Under the pieces are notes generated by a model. It saw nothing but the letters and a program-made list of their open reading frames with translations. It made no database searches and was not told the origin of the DNA. From CAVPCZ01 sp963779225 (lineage in GTDB: Bacteria > Bacteroidota > Ignavibacteria > UBA10030 > UBA6906), in contig CAVZWW010000003.1 of NCBI GenBank assembly GCA_963779225.1, positions 930,001 to 994,000 on the forward strand: a stretch of 64,000 nucleotides of DNA, given 5' to 3'. Both the position numbers and the translations under genes were made by a program. Shown in pieces: positions 51,682 through 61,273 of this stretch. The number at the start of each line of letters is the position of its first letter. Positions within the stretch are counted from its first letter, which is position 1.

Positions 51682-52611
51682 TTGTCCATCATCAGCACAT
51701 CTGAATCTGCTGCAAGTATCTCCCGTACCAGGATTATTCTGGCCTTTCTCGCCATCTACCTCATATGGGGTTCCACCTACCTTGCCATTCGATTCGGTGT
51801 GGAGACGCTTCCGCCGTTCTTGATGGCGGCCGTCAGGTTCCTTGTGCCCGGTACAATCCTCTATCTCTGGGAGCGGCGCCGGGGAGCACCCAGGCCGACG
51901 GTGGCGCAGTGGCGCTCGGCGGCGATCATCGGGGGCCTGCTGCTGCTTGTGGGAAACGGCGGAGTGACCTGGGCCGAGCAGGTGATTCCCTCGGGGGTGA
52001 CCGCGCTTCTCATCGGCACGACTCCCTTCTGGTTTGTGTTGCTGGACTGGACCCTGTTCGGTTCGGCGCGACCGACTGGCCGGGTGGCAACAGGTCTGGG
52101 AATCGGGTTGGTGGGGGTGGTGTTGTTGATCGGGCCGGAACGAATTTTGACGGGGGGAGGTTTCCCGTTGGACGGGATACTGGTACTCTTGCTCGCAACG
52201 GTGTCGTGGGCGGGAGGGTCGCTCTATTCACGCAAGGCATCGTTGCCTTCATCGCCGGTTCTGGCCACGGGCATGGAGATGCTGGCGGGAGGCACGTTGT
52301 TGTTCTTGTTCAGTGTTGCTGTGGGCGAACCCATGCGCCTTGATCCTTCCGTTGTGTCCCTGAAGTCGGTCTTGTCGCTGGCGTATCTTTCTCTTTTTGG
52401 TTCGCTGGTGGCTTTTACCGCGTATGTGTGGCTTCTGCGAGTATCGACTGCCGCCAGGGTATCCACGTACGCATATGTGAACCCGGTGATTGCGGTATTT
52501 CTCGGCTGGACGTTGGGGGGAGAGGAATTGACGGTGCGCATTGGTATTGCAGCGCTGGTCATTGTTGCCGGTGTGGTGCTCATCGTGGCCCGTCCTGCCA
52601 AGACGAGGTGA
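51682..52611 (+). CDS. EamA-family drug/metabolite transporter
   Basis: A 309-residue integral membrane protein with ten hydrophobic helices in two EamA repeats. The first repeat begins ILAFLAIYLIWGSTYLAIRF (about 19-38), the second starts near FPLDGILVLLLATVSWAGGS, and the end has VAFTAYVWLLRVSTAARVST, then AYVNPVIAVFLGW. This resembles YedA-type exporters. The only available start is TTG 51682, close to AGGAGG (51675-51680), so the exact start is uncertain. It is convergent with the response regulator downstream. Confidence 0.88.
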   Translation: MSIISTSESAASISRTRIILAFLAIYLIWGSTYLAIRFGVETLPPFLMAAVRFLVPGTILYLWERRRGAPRPTVAQWRSAAIIGGLLLLVGNGGVTWAEQVIPSGVTALLIGTTPFWFVLLDWTLFGSARPTGRVATGLGIGLVGVVLLIGPERILTGGGFPLDGILVLLLATVSWAGGSLYSRKASLPSSPVLATGMEMLAGGTLLFLFSVAVGEPMRLDPSVVSLKSVLSLAYLSLFGSLVAFTAYVWLLRVSTAARVSTYAYVNPVIAVFLGWTLGGEELTVRIGIAALVIVAGVVLIVARPAKTR

Positions 52612-52641
52612 GGAACAGTGCCACATGTGCCACAGGAACGG

Positions 52642-53001
52642 CTACAGCTGCTCGATGGCCTTCAACAAGCGGGAAAGGTCGATGGGCTTCTGTAAGAACG
52701 CGTTGACACCGGAGGCGAGGATTTCACCCGGAGAGTAAAACTGAGAGTATGCGGTTACCATGATGATCGGGATACCGGGATATTGCGCCTTTGCAGCTTT
52801 TGAGAAGTCAATGCCGTTCATGCGCGGCATGTCCAGATCCACGATCGCCAGGTGGACCAGAGTCGTGGCCATGACCTGCAACGCCTCTTCGCCATCTCCC
52901 GCCTCAAAGATCACAAACCCCTTCGACTCCAGTATCTCCCGCAACAATTCCCGTGCGCCGGCATTGTCATCGATGACAAGAATTTTCCCACCAGTTTTCA
53001 T
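52642..53001 (-). CDS. Single-domain response regulator (CheY-like)
   Basis: A 119-residue receiver with no output domain. It has the acidic DD in VIDDNAG (about 10-11), phospho-acceptor Asp in LAIVDLDMPRMNG (about 57), Thr/Ser in MVTAYS and Lys in FLQKPIDL. It is the last gene of a minus-strand group and overlaps the aminotransferase start region by 4 bases. The partner kinase is unknown; the GAF kinase at 22491 is one candidate, but no direct evidence links them. Confidence 0.92.
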   Translation of the reverse strand: MKTGGKILVIDDNAGARELLREILESKGFVIFEAGDGEEALQVMATTLVHLAIVDLDMPRMNGIDFSKAAKAQYPGIPIIMVTAYSQFYSPGEILASGVNAFLQKPIDLSRLLKAIEQL

Positions 53002-54203
53002 GAAGATCTGCCCTCTGCTTTGGTGCGTGTCCCGGCACGCCGTGACATGAACAACCGGACCTCATCGGCAACCCGGTCGACTTCCTCCACCGAGTTGTAG
53101 AAATGAGGTGAAAAACGAACCAGACCCTCGCGCACCGCAACAATCATGGATTCCTTCTGGAGGTGGTCAAACAACTGCCCGGATGTCTCCGGGCTCCCGG
53201 CGCTGATGGTCACGATTCCTGCCCTGCGGCTCTCCTCGCGGGGCGTGGCGATGTCAATCCCGTCGATTGACTCGAAAGCCTCCAGCATCCGGCCCGTGAT
53301 GCCCAGAAGATGCCCTTCGATGGCCCCGGGGCCGAACTCCAGAAGCGTGGAGACTGCGGCGAATGTGGCATGGATGCCGGACATGTTGAGCGAGCCTCCT
53401 TCGTACCGGCGGGCGGATGAGGCGAGCGGTTGATGCAGATCGTGGAACGCCCACGGATTATGCACGGATAGCCACCCCAGGTGTGCCTGATGGATTCGTT
53501 CCTGGAGTTCCTCCGTAATATAGAGGAAACCGGTTCCCTGGGGGGACATCTGCCACTTCTGTGCTCCTGCAGCCAGGGCGTCGATATGCATCGACTGAAC
53601 ATCGATCCGGACACCGCCCACCGCCTGGATGCCGTCAACGGCAAAGATCACGCCGTGCCGGCGGCAGAATTCCCCGATGCCCTTCAGGTCGGCACGGTAG
53701 CCGGAAAGAAACTGCACCGCGCTGAGTGCGACGAGTCGCGTGCGTGGTGTCAGGGCGTCTGCAACGGTCTCCGGCGTAAACACACCCCGGTCGGCCTGCA
53801 GGAGGTCAATCTCCACACCTGACCGCTTCAGGTTGAGATACGGATATATGTTCGCCGGAAATTCCGCATCGTTCAGGAGTACGCGGTCGCCGGTCTTCCA
53901 GGGAAGGCCTGTCGCAATGATGTTCAGGGCTTCAGAGGTATTGACCTGAAACGATATGCGGTTCGGGGATTCGGCGTTGATCAGGCGCTGTACCGCTTCC
54001 CGCCATGCCTTCACCACCCCCACATCCGTCCAGTAGGTGTCAATTCCTCCCGTGGCGCGGTCCGTGAGATGCCGGGAAACCGCATCGAGAACGCGGGTCG
54101 ATAGCGGACTCGTTGCCGCATGATTAAAGTAGATCTTCCCCGTGGCAAGATACGGGAACAACCCGCGTGCACGGGCAAGGACATCAGCGGGGAAAAAGTT
54201 CAT
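52998..54203 (-). CDS. Class V aminotransferase (cysteine-desulfurase-like fold)
   Basis: A 401-residue PLP enzyme. It has YFNHAATSPLSTRVLDAVSR at the start, PLP-contact regions FQVNTSEALNIIA and AVDGIQAVGGVRID, and the PLP-Lys in ALAAGAQKWQMSPQG, with Lys in the usual place. It lacks a clear catalytic Cys loop, so cysteine desulfurase is not established; isopenicillin-N-epimerase-like or other class V enzymes are possible. It overlaps the mannosidase gene and the response regulator by 4 bases each. Confidence 0.85.
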   Translation of the reverse strand: MNFFPADVLARARGLFPYLATGKIYFNHAATSPLSTRVLDAVSRHLTDRATGGIDTYWTDVGVVKAWREAVQRLINAESPNRISFQVNTSEALNIIATGLPWKTGDRVLLNDAEFPANIYPYLNLKRSGVEIDLLQADRGVFTPETVADALTPRTRLVALSAVQFLSGYRADLKGIGEFCRRHGVIFAVDGIQAVGGVRIDVQSMHIDALAAGAQKWQMSPQGTGFLYITEELQERIHQAHLGWLSVHNPWAFHDLHQPLASSARRYEGGSLNMSGIHATFAAVSTLLEFGPGAIEGHLLGITGRMLEAFESIDGIDIATPREESRRAGIVTISAGSPETSGQLFDHLQKESMIVAVREGLVRFSPHFYNSVEEVDRVADEVRLFMSRRAGTRTKAEGRSS

Positions 54204-57200
54204 AATTCGACAATGATCGTGTTGACTCCATGGGCGTGTGTGCGAACGGTAAGTTTCCGTCCCTGTGCAGATATTGCCGCGCCGCGCTCTTCCAGAAAAT
54301 TACTCATAACGGCCGAGACGATGGGCTTTGGGAATTCGAGTTCAACACTTGTGTCGCGTCCTTCGGCTTCATACCATTGTAGCACCCAGGCATCGCCGTC
54401 CTCCGCCTTTTTCAGTGTTGTGAGAATGATGTTCGATGGAAGCCCCCCGAACATCTCCTGTGCCATGCCGGGGTCTCCGGGATGGGAGTCGGTGACAATC
54501 GCACAAAGGGGGGTATTGTATTCGTATCCGCGCCTGACGGTCCGGGCTTCGCGCCAGTCGCCCGTATGCGGATACAACGCATACGCAATACTGTGCTTTC
54601 CCCGATCGGCTGTGGGATCGGGCCATTTCGGCGAGCGGAGGAGCGAGAGGCGCAGCACATTCCCCTTGATATCATATCCGTACTTGCTGTCGTTCAGCAG
54701 GCTTACACCGTAGCCTTCCGCTGACACATCCGCCCAGCGAAGTGCCGGCACCTCGCGGCGCGCTTTCTCCCAACTGTCCCGCTCCTGTGTGGATCGTGTG
54801 ATGGTTCCATACGGGATCTCATACGTGGCAATGGAATCGCGAACGGCGAGCGGGAAGGCGACCTTCAGCATCGTTTTGTCTTCCCACCAGTCGATGTCCG
54901 TTCTGAAGTCGATTCTGGGGAGTCCGGCGTACAGAATGATGTCCTGCGTGAAGAATGTCGACGGAAAATCCTCCGTCGGAAATTCTTTCCTGGTTCCGGG
55001 TTTGAGGTAATCCCGCTCCAGGCGCAGGACAGTTCTGACCGGTCCTGTCTCCACAAGACGTCCGCTCCGGAATGTGCTGGGGAATCGGGTGCCGGTGAGT
55101 CCGATATTCCACGCATCCCATGCAGAGGGCTTGTCTTCGAGCAACTGGAGTTCGTTTCCGGGGCCGGCAAGCAGTTCGCGCCCGGTTCGTTTGTCGACGA
55201 TGCTCTTCACCCAACCGTGTGTGGAGTCGACGTCTATGCGGAACATGGAGTTCTCGATAGTCCATCCCGCCCGGTGCAGAGGGAGGATTTGCGGCCCGCC
55301 CTTCGAGGGCCGCAGTTCGTAGGTGGCATATCCCAGTGAGGGGACATCCTGCGCGATGAACAGGATCTGCCGGCGATAGCGGGATTGCTGAACGGTTTGA
55401 CCGGGGATCACGTTCCCCTGGCGGTCGACGATCTGATACATTTGACTGTCCCCTTCAGGAACATCGACCCGCACCAGGTCGGTCCGTGTCCAGGCCAGGG
55501 GGTTGAAGACCACCACCGCGCGTCCCTTTGTCACACCACTGGTATTGATCTTCCGGGCGAGAAACCCGAGGGCGTTTTGCAGTTCGTACCCGCCGATTTC
55601 TTCCGCCTGCCGGTAGGTTTCCGCGGCGTCGACGTACACTTCACGGATAGAAGAACCGGGGAGGATGTCGTGGAACTGCATCAGCATCACATGCCGCCAG
55701 GCTGTTTCCATGTCCGGGCGGTTGTAGGGGCGGCCGTACAGTGACGCGAGAGTGCCGAATTTTTCGGCATTGGTCAACAGAACTTCAGTCCGGCGGTTGG
55801 CGTGTTTCATGGCTGCCTGTGTGGTGAAGGTCCCCTGGTGATATTCCAGGTACAGTTCGTCTTTCCACACGGGAAGAGTGGCGAGATTCTGCTTCCCCAG
55901 CCAGGCCAGGTACGTGCGGGCTGTGCCGTACTCGATCGCCGGATAAACGTCGAGTTCTTTCAGGCGTTCGATGCGATCGATCATTTCCAGCGAAGGCCCG
56001 CCGCCGTGATCGCCCACGCCGAACAGAAGCAGCATCTTGGTGAATCCGGTGTTCGCTTCGAACTGCCGCAGCCAGTCAACCAGGGCGAACGGATTGTCAA
56101 TCGTGTTCACATAGTCGAACGGGAAATAGCTGAGAATTCTCGACCCGTCGGGGGATTCCCACCAGAAGACACGGTGAGGGAAGACGTTTGTCTCGTTCCA
56201 GCCGATCTTCTGGGTGACAAATGCGTTGATGCCGGCATTGATGTAGAACATCGGCATATTACCGTTATACCCGAATGAATCCGGGTTCCAGCCGATGGTG
56301 GGGGTGACCCCGAGCTTCTGTTTGAAGAACCGTTTTCCATAGAGCAGATGACGGGCCCAGGATTCGCCCGCCGGCAGGTTGCAGTCCGGTTCCACCCACA
56401 TCCCCCCGACCACTTCCCATCGCCCTTCGGTGACGCGTCGTTTGATACCCTTGAACAGATCGGGGGAGAGGCGTTCCATCCAATCGTAGTATGCAGCCGC
56501 GCTCTGTGTATACGTAAAATCGGGGCGCTGGTCCATCATGTTCAGTACCGATGCGAAGGTATTCTTGCACACCTCGATCGTTTCGCGTTCACGCCAGAGC
56601 CATGCCGCATCGATGTGGGCGTTTGCATCAAAGTAGAGTGTGAATCCCCGCGCATAGTCCCGGATGGGTGCAAGTCCGGCACGCACCCTCGCGAGTGTTT
56701 CCTGGATTTGCCTGCGGGTCCCTGTGCGCAACACGCGAGGGTCGGCGCTTGCAGCAAGGTTTTGCAGCAGGACGCCAAGTTCTTCCTTCCGGTTCCGGTT
56801 CATTGTCGACCGGTCAGTGCCCGGATCGCTTTTCTGACGCGCATTGGTCTGATAGGTATCGAACGACAGAAGCTTCTGTCCCACGCGCAGGCTCATGGCC
56901 AGGTTTTCCATGGTGCGTGCGAGTGTGTCGGCAATCTCCGTCTGGAAGCGTGCCCGTATGAGGCGGAGCGGTCCTCCGGTGTTGATGGCCTTGATGGCGA
57001 TGACGAAGCGCTGACCGGGCTTAACCGCGTCGGTCAGCACACACTCTCCGTCCCATGGTATCTTCCCCATGTCGCGGCCATTCACCCAGAGGTATCCGTA
57101 GTCGTCAATCGAGAGGAGGAAGCGGACCCTGCCGCGCACCGGAATACCGAGCTGGTGTGCGGGAAGGACGACCACCTTGCGGATCCAGCAGGAATCCACA

Positions 57201-57415
57201 GTGAGGGACTCATTCAGCGAAAGCGGTGTCCAGGCTCTGTCGTCGAAGTCGGACTGCCGGGGATCGCCGGTGACGGCGGTGGCGTATTTCCATCCGTTGA
57301 TTGTCCCGCTGCTCTGGAATTGCAGTTCATCGGTGAGGCGGTCTACAGGGGTCTGTCCTGTCGCCTGAAGAGAAAAGAGAAGCAACGAGAAGGAGAAAAG
57401 AACCGTGGGTTTCAT
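54200..57415 (-). CDS. GH38 alpha-mannosidase, secreted
   Basis: A 1071-residue glycosidase with an N-terminal signal (about 1-20). An extra N-terminal jelly-roll region (about 30-190) precedes the GH38 domain: NAHIDAAWLWRERETIEVCK (zinc ligands His and Asp), nucleophile Asp379 in GWNPDSFGYNG and zinc His in FGVGDHGGGPSLEMI. A middle three-helix region and a large beta C-terminal domain (about 640-1071) complete it. GH38 enzymes remove alpha-mannose from glycans. It is translationally coupled to the aminotransferase and lies 63 bases after galK. Confidence 0.93.
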   Translation of the reverse strand: MKPTVLFSFSLLLFSLQATGQTPVDRLTDELQFQSSGTINGWKYATAVTGDPRQSDFDDRAWTPLSLNESLTVDSCWIRKVVVLPAHQLGIPVRGRVRFLLSIDDYGYLWVNGRDMGKIPWDGECVLTDAVKPGQRFVIAIKAINTGGPLRLIRARFQTEIADTLARTMENLAMSLRVGQKLLSFDTYQTNARQKSDPGTDRSTMNRNRKEELGVLLQNLAASADPRVLRTGTRRQIQETLARVRAGLAPIRDYARGFTLYFDANAHIDAAWLWRERETIEVCKNTFASVLNMMDQRPDFTYTQSAAAYYDWMERLSPDLFKGIKRRVTEGRWEVVGGMWVEPDCNLPAGESWARHLLYGKRFFKQKLGVTPTIGWNPDSFGYNGNMPMFYINAGINAFVTQKIGWNETNVFPHRVFWWESPDGSRILSYFPFDYVNTIDNPFALVDWLRQFEANTGFTKMLLLFGVGDHGGGPSLEMIDRIERLKELDVYPAIEYGTARTYLAWLGKQNLATLPVWKDELYLEYHQGTFTTQAAMKHANRRTEVLLTNAEKFGTLASLYGRPYNRPDMETAWRHVMLMQFHDILPGSSIREVYVDAAETYRQAEEIGGYELQNALGFLARKINTSGVTKGRAVVVFNPLAWTRTDLVRVDVPEGDSQMYQIVDRQGNVIPGQTVQQSRYRRQILFIAQDVPSLGYATYELRPSKGGPQILPLHRAGWTIENSMFRIDVDSTHGWVKSIVDKRTGRELLAGPGNELQLLEDKPSAWDAWNIGLTGTRFPSTFRSGRLVETGPVRTVLRLERDYLKPGTRKEFPTEDFPSTFFTQDIILYAGLPRIDFRTDIDWWEDKTMLKVAFPLAVRDSIATYEIPYGTITRSTQERDSWEKARREVPALRWADVSAEGYGVSLLNDSKYGYDIKGNVLRLSLLRSPKWPDPTADRGKHSIAYALYPHTGDWREARTVRRGYEYNTPLCAIVTDSHPGDPGMAQEMFGGLPSNIILTTLKKAEDGDAWVLQWYEAEGRDTSVELEFPKPIVSAVMSNFLEERGAAISAQGRKLTVRTHAHGVNTIIVEL

Positions 57416-57442
57416 GTCGATTTCCCCGAGCGGTGGTGAGTG

Positions 57443-57461
57443 AAGACCGGCGCACGGTCTT
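57443..57461. repeat. Hairpin between galK and the mannosidase gene
   Basis: AAGACCG (57443-57449) and CGGTCTT (57455-57461) form a perfect 7-bp stem with a 5-base loop in the 63-base gap. No T-run follows on the minus strand, so termination is unlikely; it may limit expression of the downstream gene. Confidence 0.4.
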
Positions 57462-57478
57462 TCGCGAAAACAACCTTC

Positions 57479-58657
57479 CTAGGAGAGGCGGCGTACCCGC
57501 ACGCCGTCTTCCGCGCTGCAGATGAAGATCTTCGGCGTTTTGCCGGTTTTCTGGGGGTATTCGTCGGCAAGGCGGCCGGCCACCTGATCGGCATGGTGTG
57601 CATCCACCAGAGCGATGGCGCATCCCCCGAACCCTGCACCTGTCATGCGTGCACCGTACACTCCGTCCTCTTCAGCGCAGATGTCAACGACCGCATCCAG
57701 CTCCGTGCAGCTGACCTCATAGTCGTGTTGCAGACTGAGATGAGAGTCGTACATCAATTTGCCGAACTCGGAAAGATCGCCATTCTGCAGGTCGGAGACC
57801 GCCTGTTCCACGCGTGCGTTTTCCGTGATGACGTGCTTACACCGTTTCCGCACCGTCGGATCGAGCAGCAGTTCGTGCTGTGCGAATGCTGCAAGCGGGA
57901 CATCCCGGAGGGAAGCGATATCCGGGAGAGCGCCGCGAAGTGCCGCGACGCCTGCGGCGCATTCTGCACGGCGCGCATTGTAGGCGGATGCCGCAAGGGC
58001 GCGCTTGACTCCGGTGTCGCACACCACAATCCGTGTGTCCGGGGGGATGGGGACAAAACGGTAGTCGAGTGAACGGCAGTCCAGAAACAGGGCTGCATTC
58101 TTCCGTCCAAGGCACGAAATGAACTGATCCATAATACCGCACATCACGCCGGCGAAATCATGCTCGGCTTTCTGACAGAGGCGGATGACATCCTCGGCGG
58201 GCACGGTGATGTTGTTCAGGGTCATCAGTGCATACGCCGCGGCGATCTCCAGAGCGGCCGATGAACTGAGTCCGCCACCGCGCGGAACATTACCATAGAT
58301 GGCGAGGTTCGCACCGCCGAGCCGTTCGCCCCGGGCCATGAGCAGGTAGGCGACTCCGTGGACATAGCTGGCCCAGGCGCGGGCGCGTCCTGAAGAGAAA
58401 TCGTCCATACTCACCTGCAACCGTGCATTCAGGTTAACGGCGGCGATGTCCAGTTTGTTGTCAGTTCGCGGTCCCGCGGCAATGGCAGTACGCCTGCTGA
58501 TGGCGGCAGGGAGCACAAAGCCGTCATTGTAGTCGGTGTGTTCCCCGATGAGATTCACCCGCCCGGGCGCCGAGACCACGAGCGCCGGATCCGTCCCGAA
58601 CTGCGACCGGAATGCGGCGATGGCGGCTTCTTCGACATTCTCTTTTTCGATAGTCAC
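57479..58657 (-). CDS. galK: Galactokinase
   Basis: GalK phosphorylates galactose in the Leloir pathway. The 392-residue product has the signature PGRVNLIGEHTDYNDG, the ATP-binding NVPRGGGLSSSAALEIAAAY and a C-terminal GARMTGAGFGGCAIALVDA (GHMP kinase motif 3). I take GTG 58657 as the start because nothing upstream fits the family. It heads a minus-strand sugar group; no galT or galE is seen here. Confidence 0.94.
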   Translation of the reverse strand: MTIEKENVEEAAIAAFRSQFGTDPALVVSAPGRVNLIGEHTDYNDGFVLPAAISRRTAIAAGPRTDNKLDIAAVNLNARLQVSMDDFSSGRARAWASYVHGVAYLLMARGERLGGANLAIYGNVPRGGGLSSSAALEIAAAYALMTLNNITVPAEDVIRLCQKAEHDFAGVMCGIMDQFISCLGRKNAALFLDCRSLDYRFVPIPPDTRIVVCDTGVKRALAASAYNARRAECAAGVAALRGALPDIASLRDVPLAAFAQHELLLDPTVRKRCKHVITENARVEQAVSDLQNGDLSEFGKLMYDSHLSLQHDYEVSCTELDAVVDICAEEDGVYGARMTGAGFGGCAIALVDAHHADQVAGRLADEYPQKTGKTPKIFICSAEDGVRVRRLS

Positions 58658-58679
58658 GTCAGATCCATGGTGTCGGAAA

Positions 58680-58708
58680 AAACTACGAAGAAAACAGGGG
58701 AATAGCAA
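58680..58708 (-). promoter_or_regulatory. Possible galK promoter
   Basis: On the minus strand, TTGCTA (58708-58703), a 17-base spacer and TAGTTT (58685-58680) are a moderate sigma-70 match about 23 bases before the galK GTG. Only the spacing is ideal. Confidence 0.4.
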
Positions 58709-58721
58709 AAAAGGATGTTCC

Positions 58722-58750
58722 TTGACTTCCCCTGCCTGCTTGTCTATATT
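58722..58750 (+). promoter_or_regulatory. pbpC promoter
   Basis: TTGACT (58722-58727), a 17-base spacer and TATATT (58745-58750) make one of the best sigma-70 matches in the window, in the 162-base divergent gap with galK. It gives a leader of about 60 bases before ATG 58820. Confidence 0.7.
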
Positions 58751-58819
58751 CGAGATGATTGTTCCGGTGGCTTGTCGCCCGATCATCCTACGAACCATGT
58801 TGGACCTCCGCGGGAGAAA

Positions 58820-61126
58820 ATGTCTCGACGTCCCTTGATATGGGTTACGCCGTTGGTATTAACCCCGCCGGTGCTGCTGTGCGTCCTCTCTCTGCTGTTT
58901 CCGCTCCCTGGTTCACGCCCCTACTCACTCGTCGTCGAAGACCGCCAGGGCAGGTTTATCCAGGCCTTCCTCGCGGAGGATTGTGCCTGGCGCTTGAAAA
59001 CGTCTCCTGAAGAAATTCCGTCGCGGCTGAAATCCATCCTCCTGGAAAAGGAAGACCGGTGGTTCTACTACCACCCGGGTGTCAACCCGGGGGCCCTGGT
59101 CAGAGCGCTGATCCATAATATTGCGACCGGGCGCACGCAGTCCGGCGCATCCACGATCACCATGCAACTGGCGCGCATGCTCGAACCGAAGGAGCGGACA
59201 TACCTCAATAAGACGGTGGAGATCTTCCGCGCCTTTCAGCTGGAATGGCGTTACTCGAAGGATGAACTCCTGGAGATGTATCTGTCTATGATCCCTCTCG
59301 GCGGAAACATCGAGGGACTGAAATCCGCCGCACTGATCTATTATCAGACTCCCCTGGAACGCCTGAACATCGCCCAGCTGATCGATCTCATACTCATTCC
59401 GAACAACCCCAATGCTTTTCGTCCCGATAGGGCCGGCAAACGTCTCGTGGCGGAGAGGAAGCGGCGCGCGCGGGGATGGCTTGCCGACGGATTCCTTGCC
59501 GGCAAGGATTCCTTGATCATCTGGTCTACGCCCGCTGCCGCGTCCCGCGGGTCTCTTCCACGGCATGCGCCACATTTTGCGCTCCGTGTGAAACAGCTCT
59601 TCCCCGGTGCAGCGGTGGTTCGCACCGGGTTGGATCTTGATCTTCAGCACCGTGCTGAAGTGCTGCTCTCGAATCACCTCCGGCCCTGGAAACGCACCGG
59701 TGTCCAGAATGGCGCAATCCTGGTGGTGGACAACGCGACCAGAGAGATACGTGCCTATGCCGGATCGGAATCCTTCGACGATGCATCCGCTCATGGACAG
59801 GTTGATGCGGTGCGCGCGGTCCGTTCGCCCGGGTCAACCCTGAAACCCCTTCTCTACGCGCTGCAGATGGATCAGGGGGAATTAACGCCGCGGACGATGT
59901 TGCTCGATACGCCGTACGATGCCGAGGGATTTCTGGCGGAAAACTACGACGGTACCTATACCGGCCTCGTATACGCCTCGGATGCCCTCCAACGATCGCT
60001 CAATGTGCCGATGGTGCGGATGTTGAAACGGGCGGGACTCGAGCGGTTTCTGGATTTCCTCGGCTCGGCGGGCATCGCTTCGCCGGGAAGGCAGCGCGAC
60101 AAGCTCGGGCTCAGCATGATTCTGGGGGGAAGCGGGGTGACGCTGGAGGAGATGACGACCGCGTACGCATCGTTTGCCGCCGGCGGGAGCGTCGAGCCGA
60201 TTCGCTACCGGCGACGGGTACCGGAGGATTCTCTCTCCGCCAGAAGAGTGTTTTCCCCGGCCACGGCGTATATGGTCACCGACATCCTTTCCGGCCTCGA
60301 ACGTCCTGACCTTCCGAACAACTTTGCGTCGTCCGCATCTCTTCCTCTGGTGGCCTTCAAGACCGGTACGAGCTACGGGCGGCGTGACGCATGGTGCATC
60401 GGGTATTCCAGGGAATACACGATCGGCGTCTGGATCGGCAACGTGAACAACCGCGGCAATCCCGATCTGGTGGGGAGCAAATCCGCCGCTCCGCTCCTGA
60501 TCGATCTCTTCACATCACTTTCGTCTTCGTTTCAGAAGACGATTCTCCCGATTCCCCGCGACCTGCAGATCCGACCCGTGTGCGCACGCAGCGGCCTGCC
60601 GCCCTCGCCACAATGCGAACGGGTGATCGATGACTGGTATTCCGTGAAGCAGACGCGGACCGATGAATGCACAGTCTGCACAGAGTTCCTGGTGTCTCCT
60701 GACCGTGCGGTGAGCTACTGTGCCTCCTGTCTTGGAGACCATCCGTACCGCAGCGTGACCTATGCACAGTATGCGCCGGAACTTCTCCATTTCTGGCGGC
60801 AGCAAGGGGCAACATATGAAACGGCCCCCGTCCACAATCCGGAATGCAACCGGGTCTTTGCAGGAGAGGGTCCTTCAATTCTCAGTCCATCGGACAGGAT
60901 GACCTACTATCTTGTGGCGCGCGAACAACAGCTTGTTCTTCAGGCGGGTTCGAGTGTGGACGTGCGTGCGCATCGCTGGTACATGGATGACGTATACCTG
61001 GGAACCAATCGCCCCGGCGAACGGCTGTTCGTGCATCCGCGTCAGGGTATGCACACTATTGCCTGTCTGGACGACCGCGGACGATTGACGTCAGTCCGGA
61101 TCAGCGTGCGGTATATGATGGATTGA
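58820..61126 (+). CDS. pbpC: Penicillin-binding protein 1C
   Basis: PBP1C is a bifunctional-type peptidoglycan synthase. The start is ATG 58820 after CGGGAG, giving 768 residues. It has an N-terminal membrane helix (about 8-28), a transglycosylase domain with EDRWFYYHPGVNP from Glu78 and GASTITMQLAR, and a transpeptidase domain with S339-T-L-K342, SLNVP and KTGTSYG. A C-terminal BiPBP-type domain (about 660-768) matches PBP1C. It is followed by an alpha-2-macroglobulin gene, the usual partner that guards against proteases when the wall is breached. Confidence 0.94.
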   Translation: MSRRPLIWVTPLVLTPPVLLCVLSLLFPLPGSRPYSLVVEDRQGRFIQAFLAEDCAWRLKTSPEEIPSRLKSILLEKEDRWFYYHPGVNPGALVRALIHNIATGRTQSGASTITMQLARMLEPKERTYLNKTVEIFRAFQLEWRYSKDELLEMYLSMIPLGGNIEGLKSAALIYYQTPLERLNIAQLIDLILIPNNPNAFRPDRAGKRLVAERKRRARGWLADGFLAGKDSLIIWSTPAAASRGSLPRHAPHFALRVKQLFPGAAVVRTGLDLDLQHRAEVLLSNHLRPWKRTGVQNGAILVVDNATREIRAYAGSESFDDASAHGQVDAVRAVRSPGSTLKPLLYALQMDQGELTPRTMLLDTPYDAEGFLAENYDGTYTGLVYASDALQRSLNVPMVRMLKRAGLERFLDFLGSAGIASPGRQRDKLGLSMILGGSGVTLEEMTTAYASFAAGGSVEPIRYRRRVPEDSLSARRVFSPATAYMVTDILSGLERPDLPNNFASSASLPLVAFKTGTSYGRRDAWCIGYSREYTIGVWIGNVNNRGNPDLVGSKSAAPLLIDLFTSLSSSFQKTILPIPRDLQIRPVCARSGLPPSPQCERVIDDWYSVKQTRTDECTVCTEFLVSPDRAVSYCASCLGDHPYRSVTYAQYAPELLHFWRQQGATYETAPVHNPECNRVFAGEGPSILSPSDRMTYYLVAREQQLVLQAGSSVDVRAHRWYMDDVYLGTNRPGERLFVHPRQGMHTIACLDDRGRLTSVRISVRYMMD

Positions 61127-61273
61127 GGCGGCGCCCGGTGCCGATCGAGCCACAGTGTTGCATAATGCATGAGATCTGCTGTAGAGAGTCTACATTCCGC
61201 CTGAGACGGGATGCCGTTTGTGGCCCATTATTTCGGTATTCCGTTTCGAAAGAACATAGCAAAGGGAGTACTC
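61127..61273. other. 147-base gap between pbpC and the alpha-2-macroglobulin gene
   Basis: It holds a small inverted repeat TGTAGA-GAG-TCTACA (61180-61194) and a self-complementary TGCATAATGCA (61159-61169). AAGGGAG (61262-61268) lies just before the next start. A weak TTGCAT-N16-TGTAGA (61158-61185) is the best promoter-like match. No terminator is seen, so read-through from pbpC is plausible. Confidence 0.35.

Noticed and set aside
61159..61169. TGCATAATGCA near the alpha-2-macroglobulin gene as an extra ARG box
   Set aside because: It is only 11 bases, has the wrong spacing for the TG-N-AT-N4-AT-N-CA core, lacks a second copy 20 bases away and lies next to a non-arginine gene.
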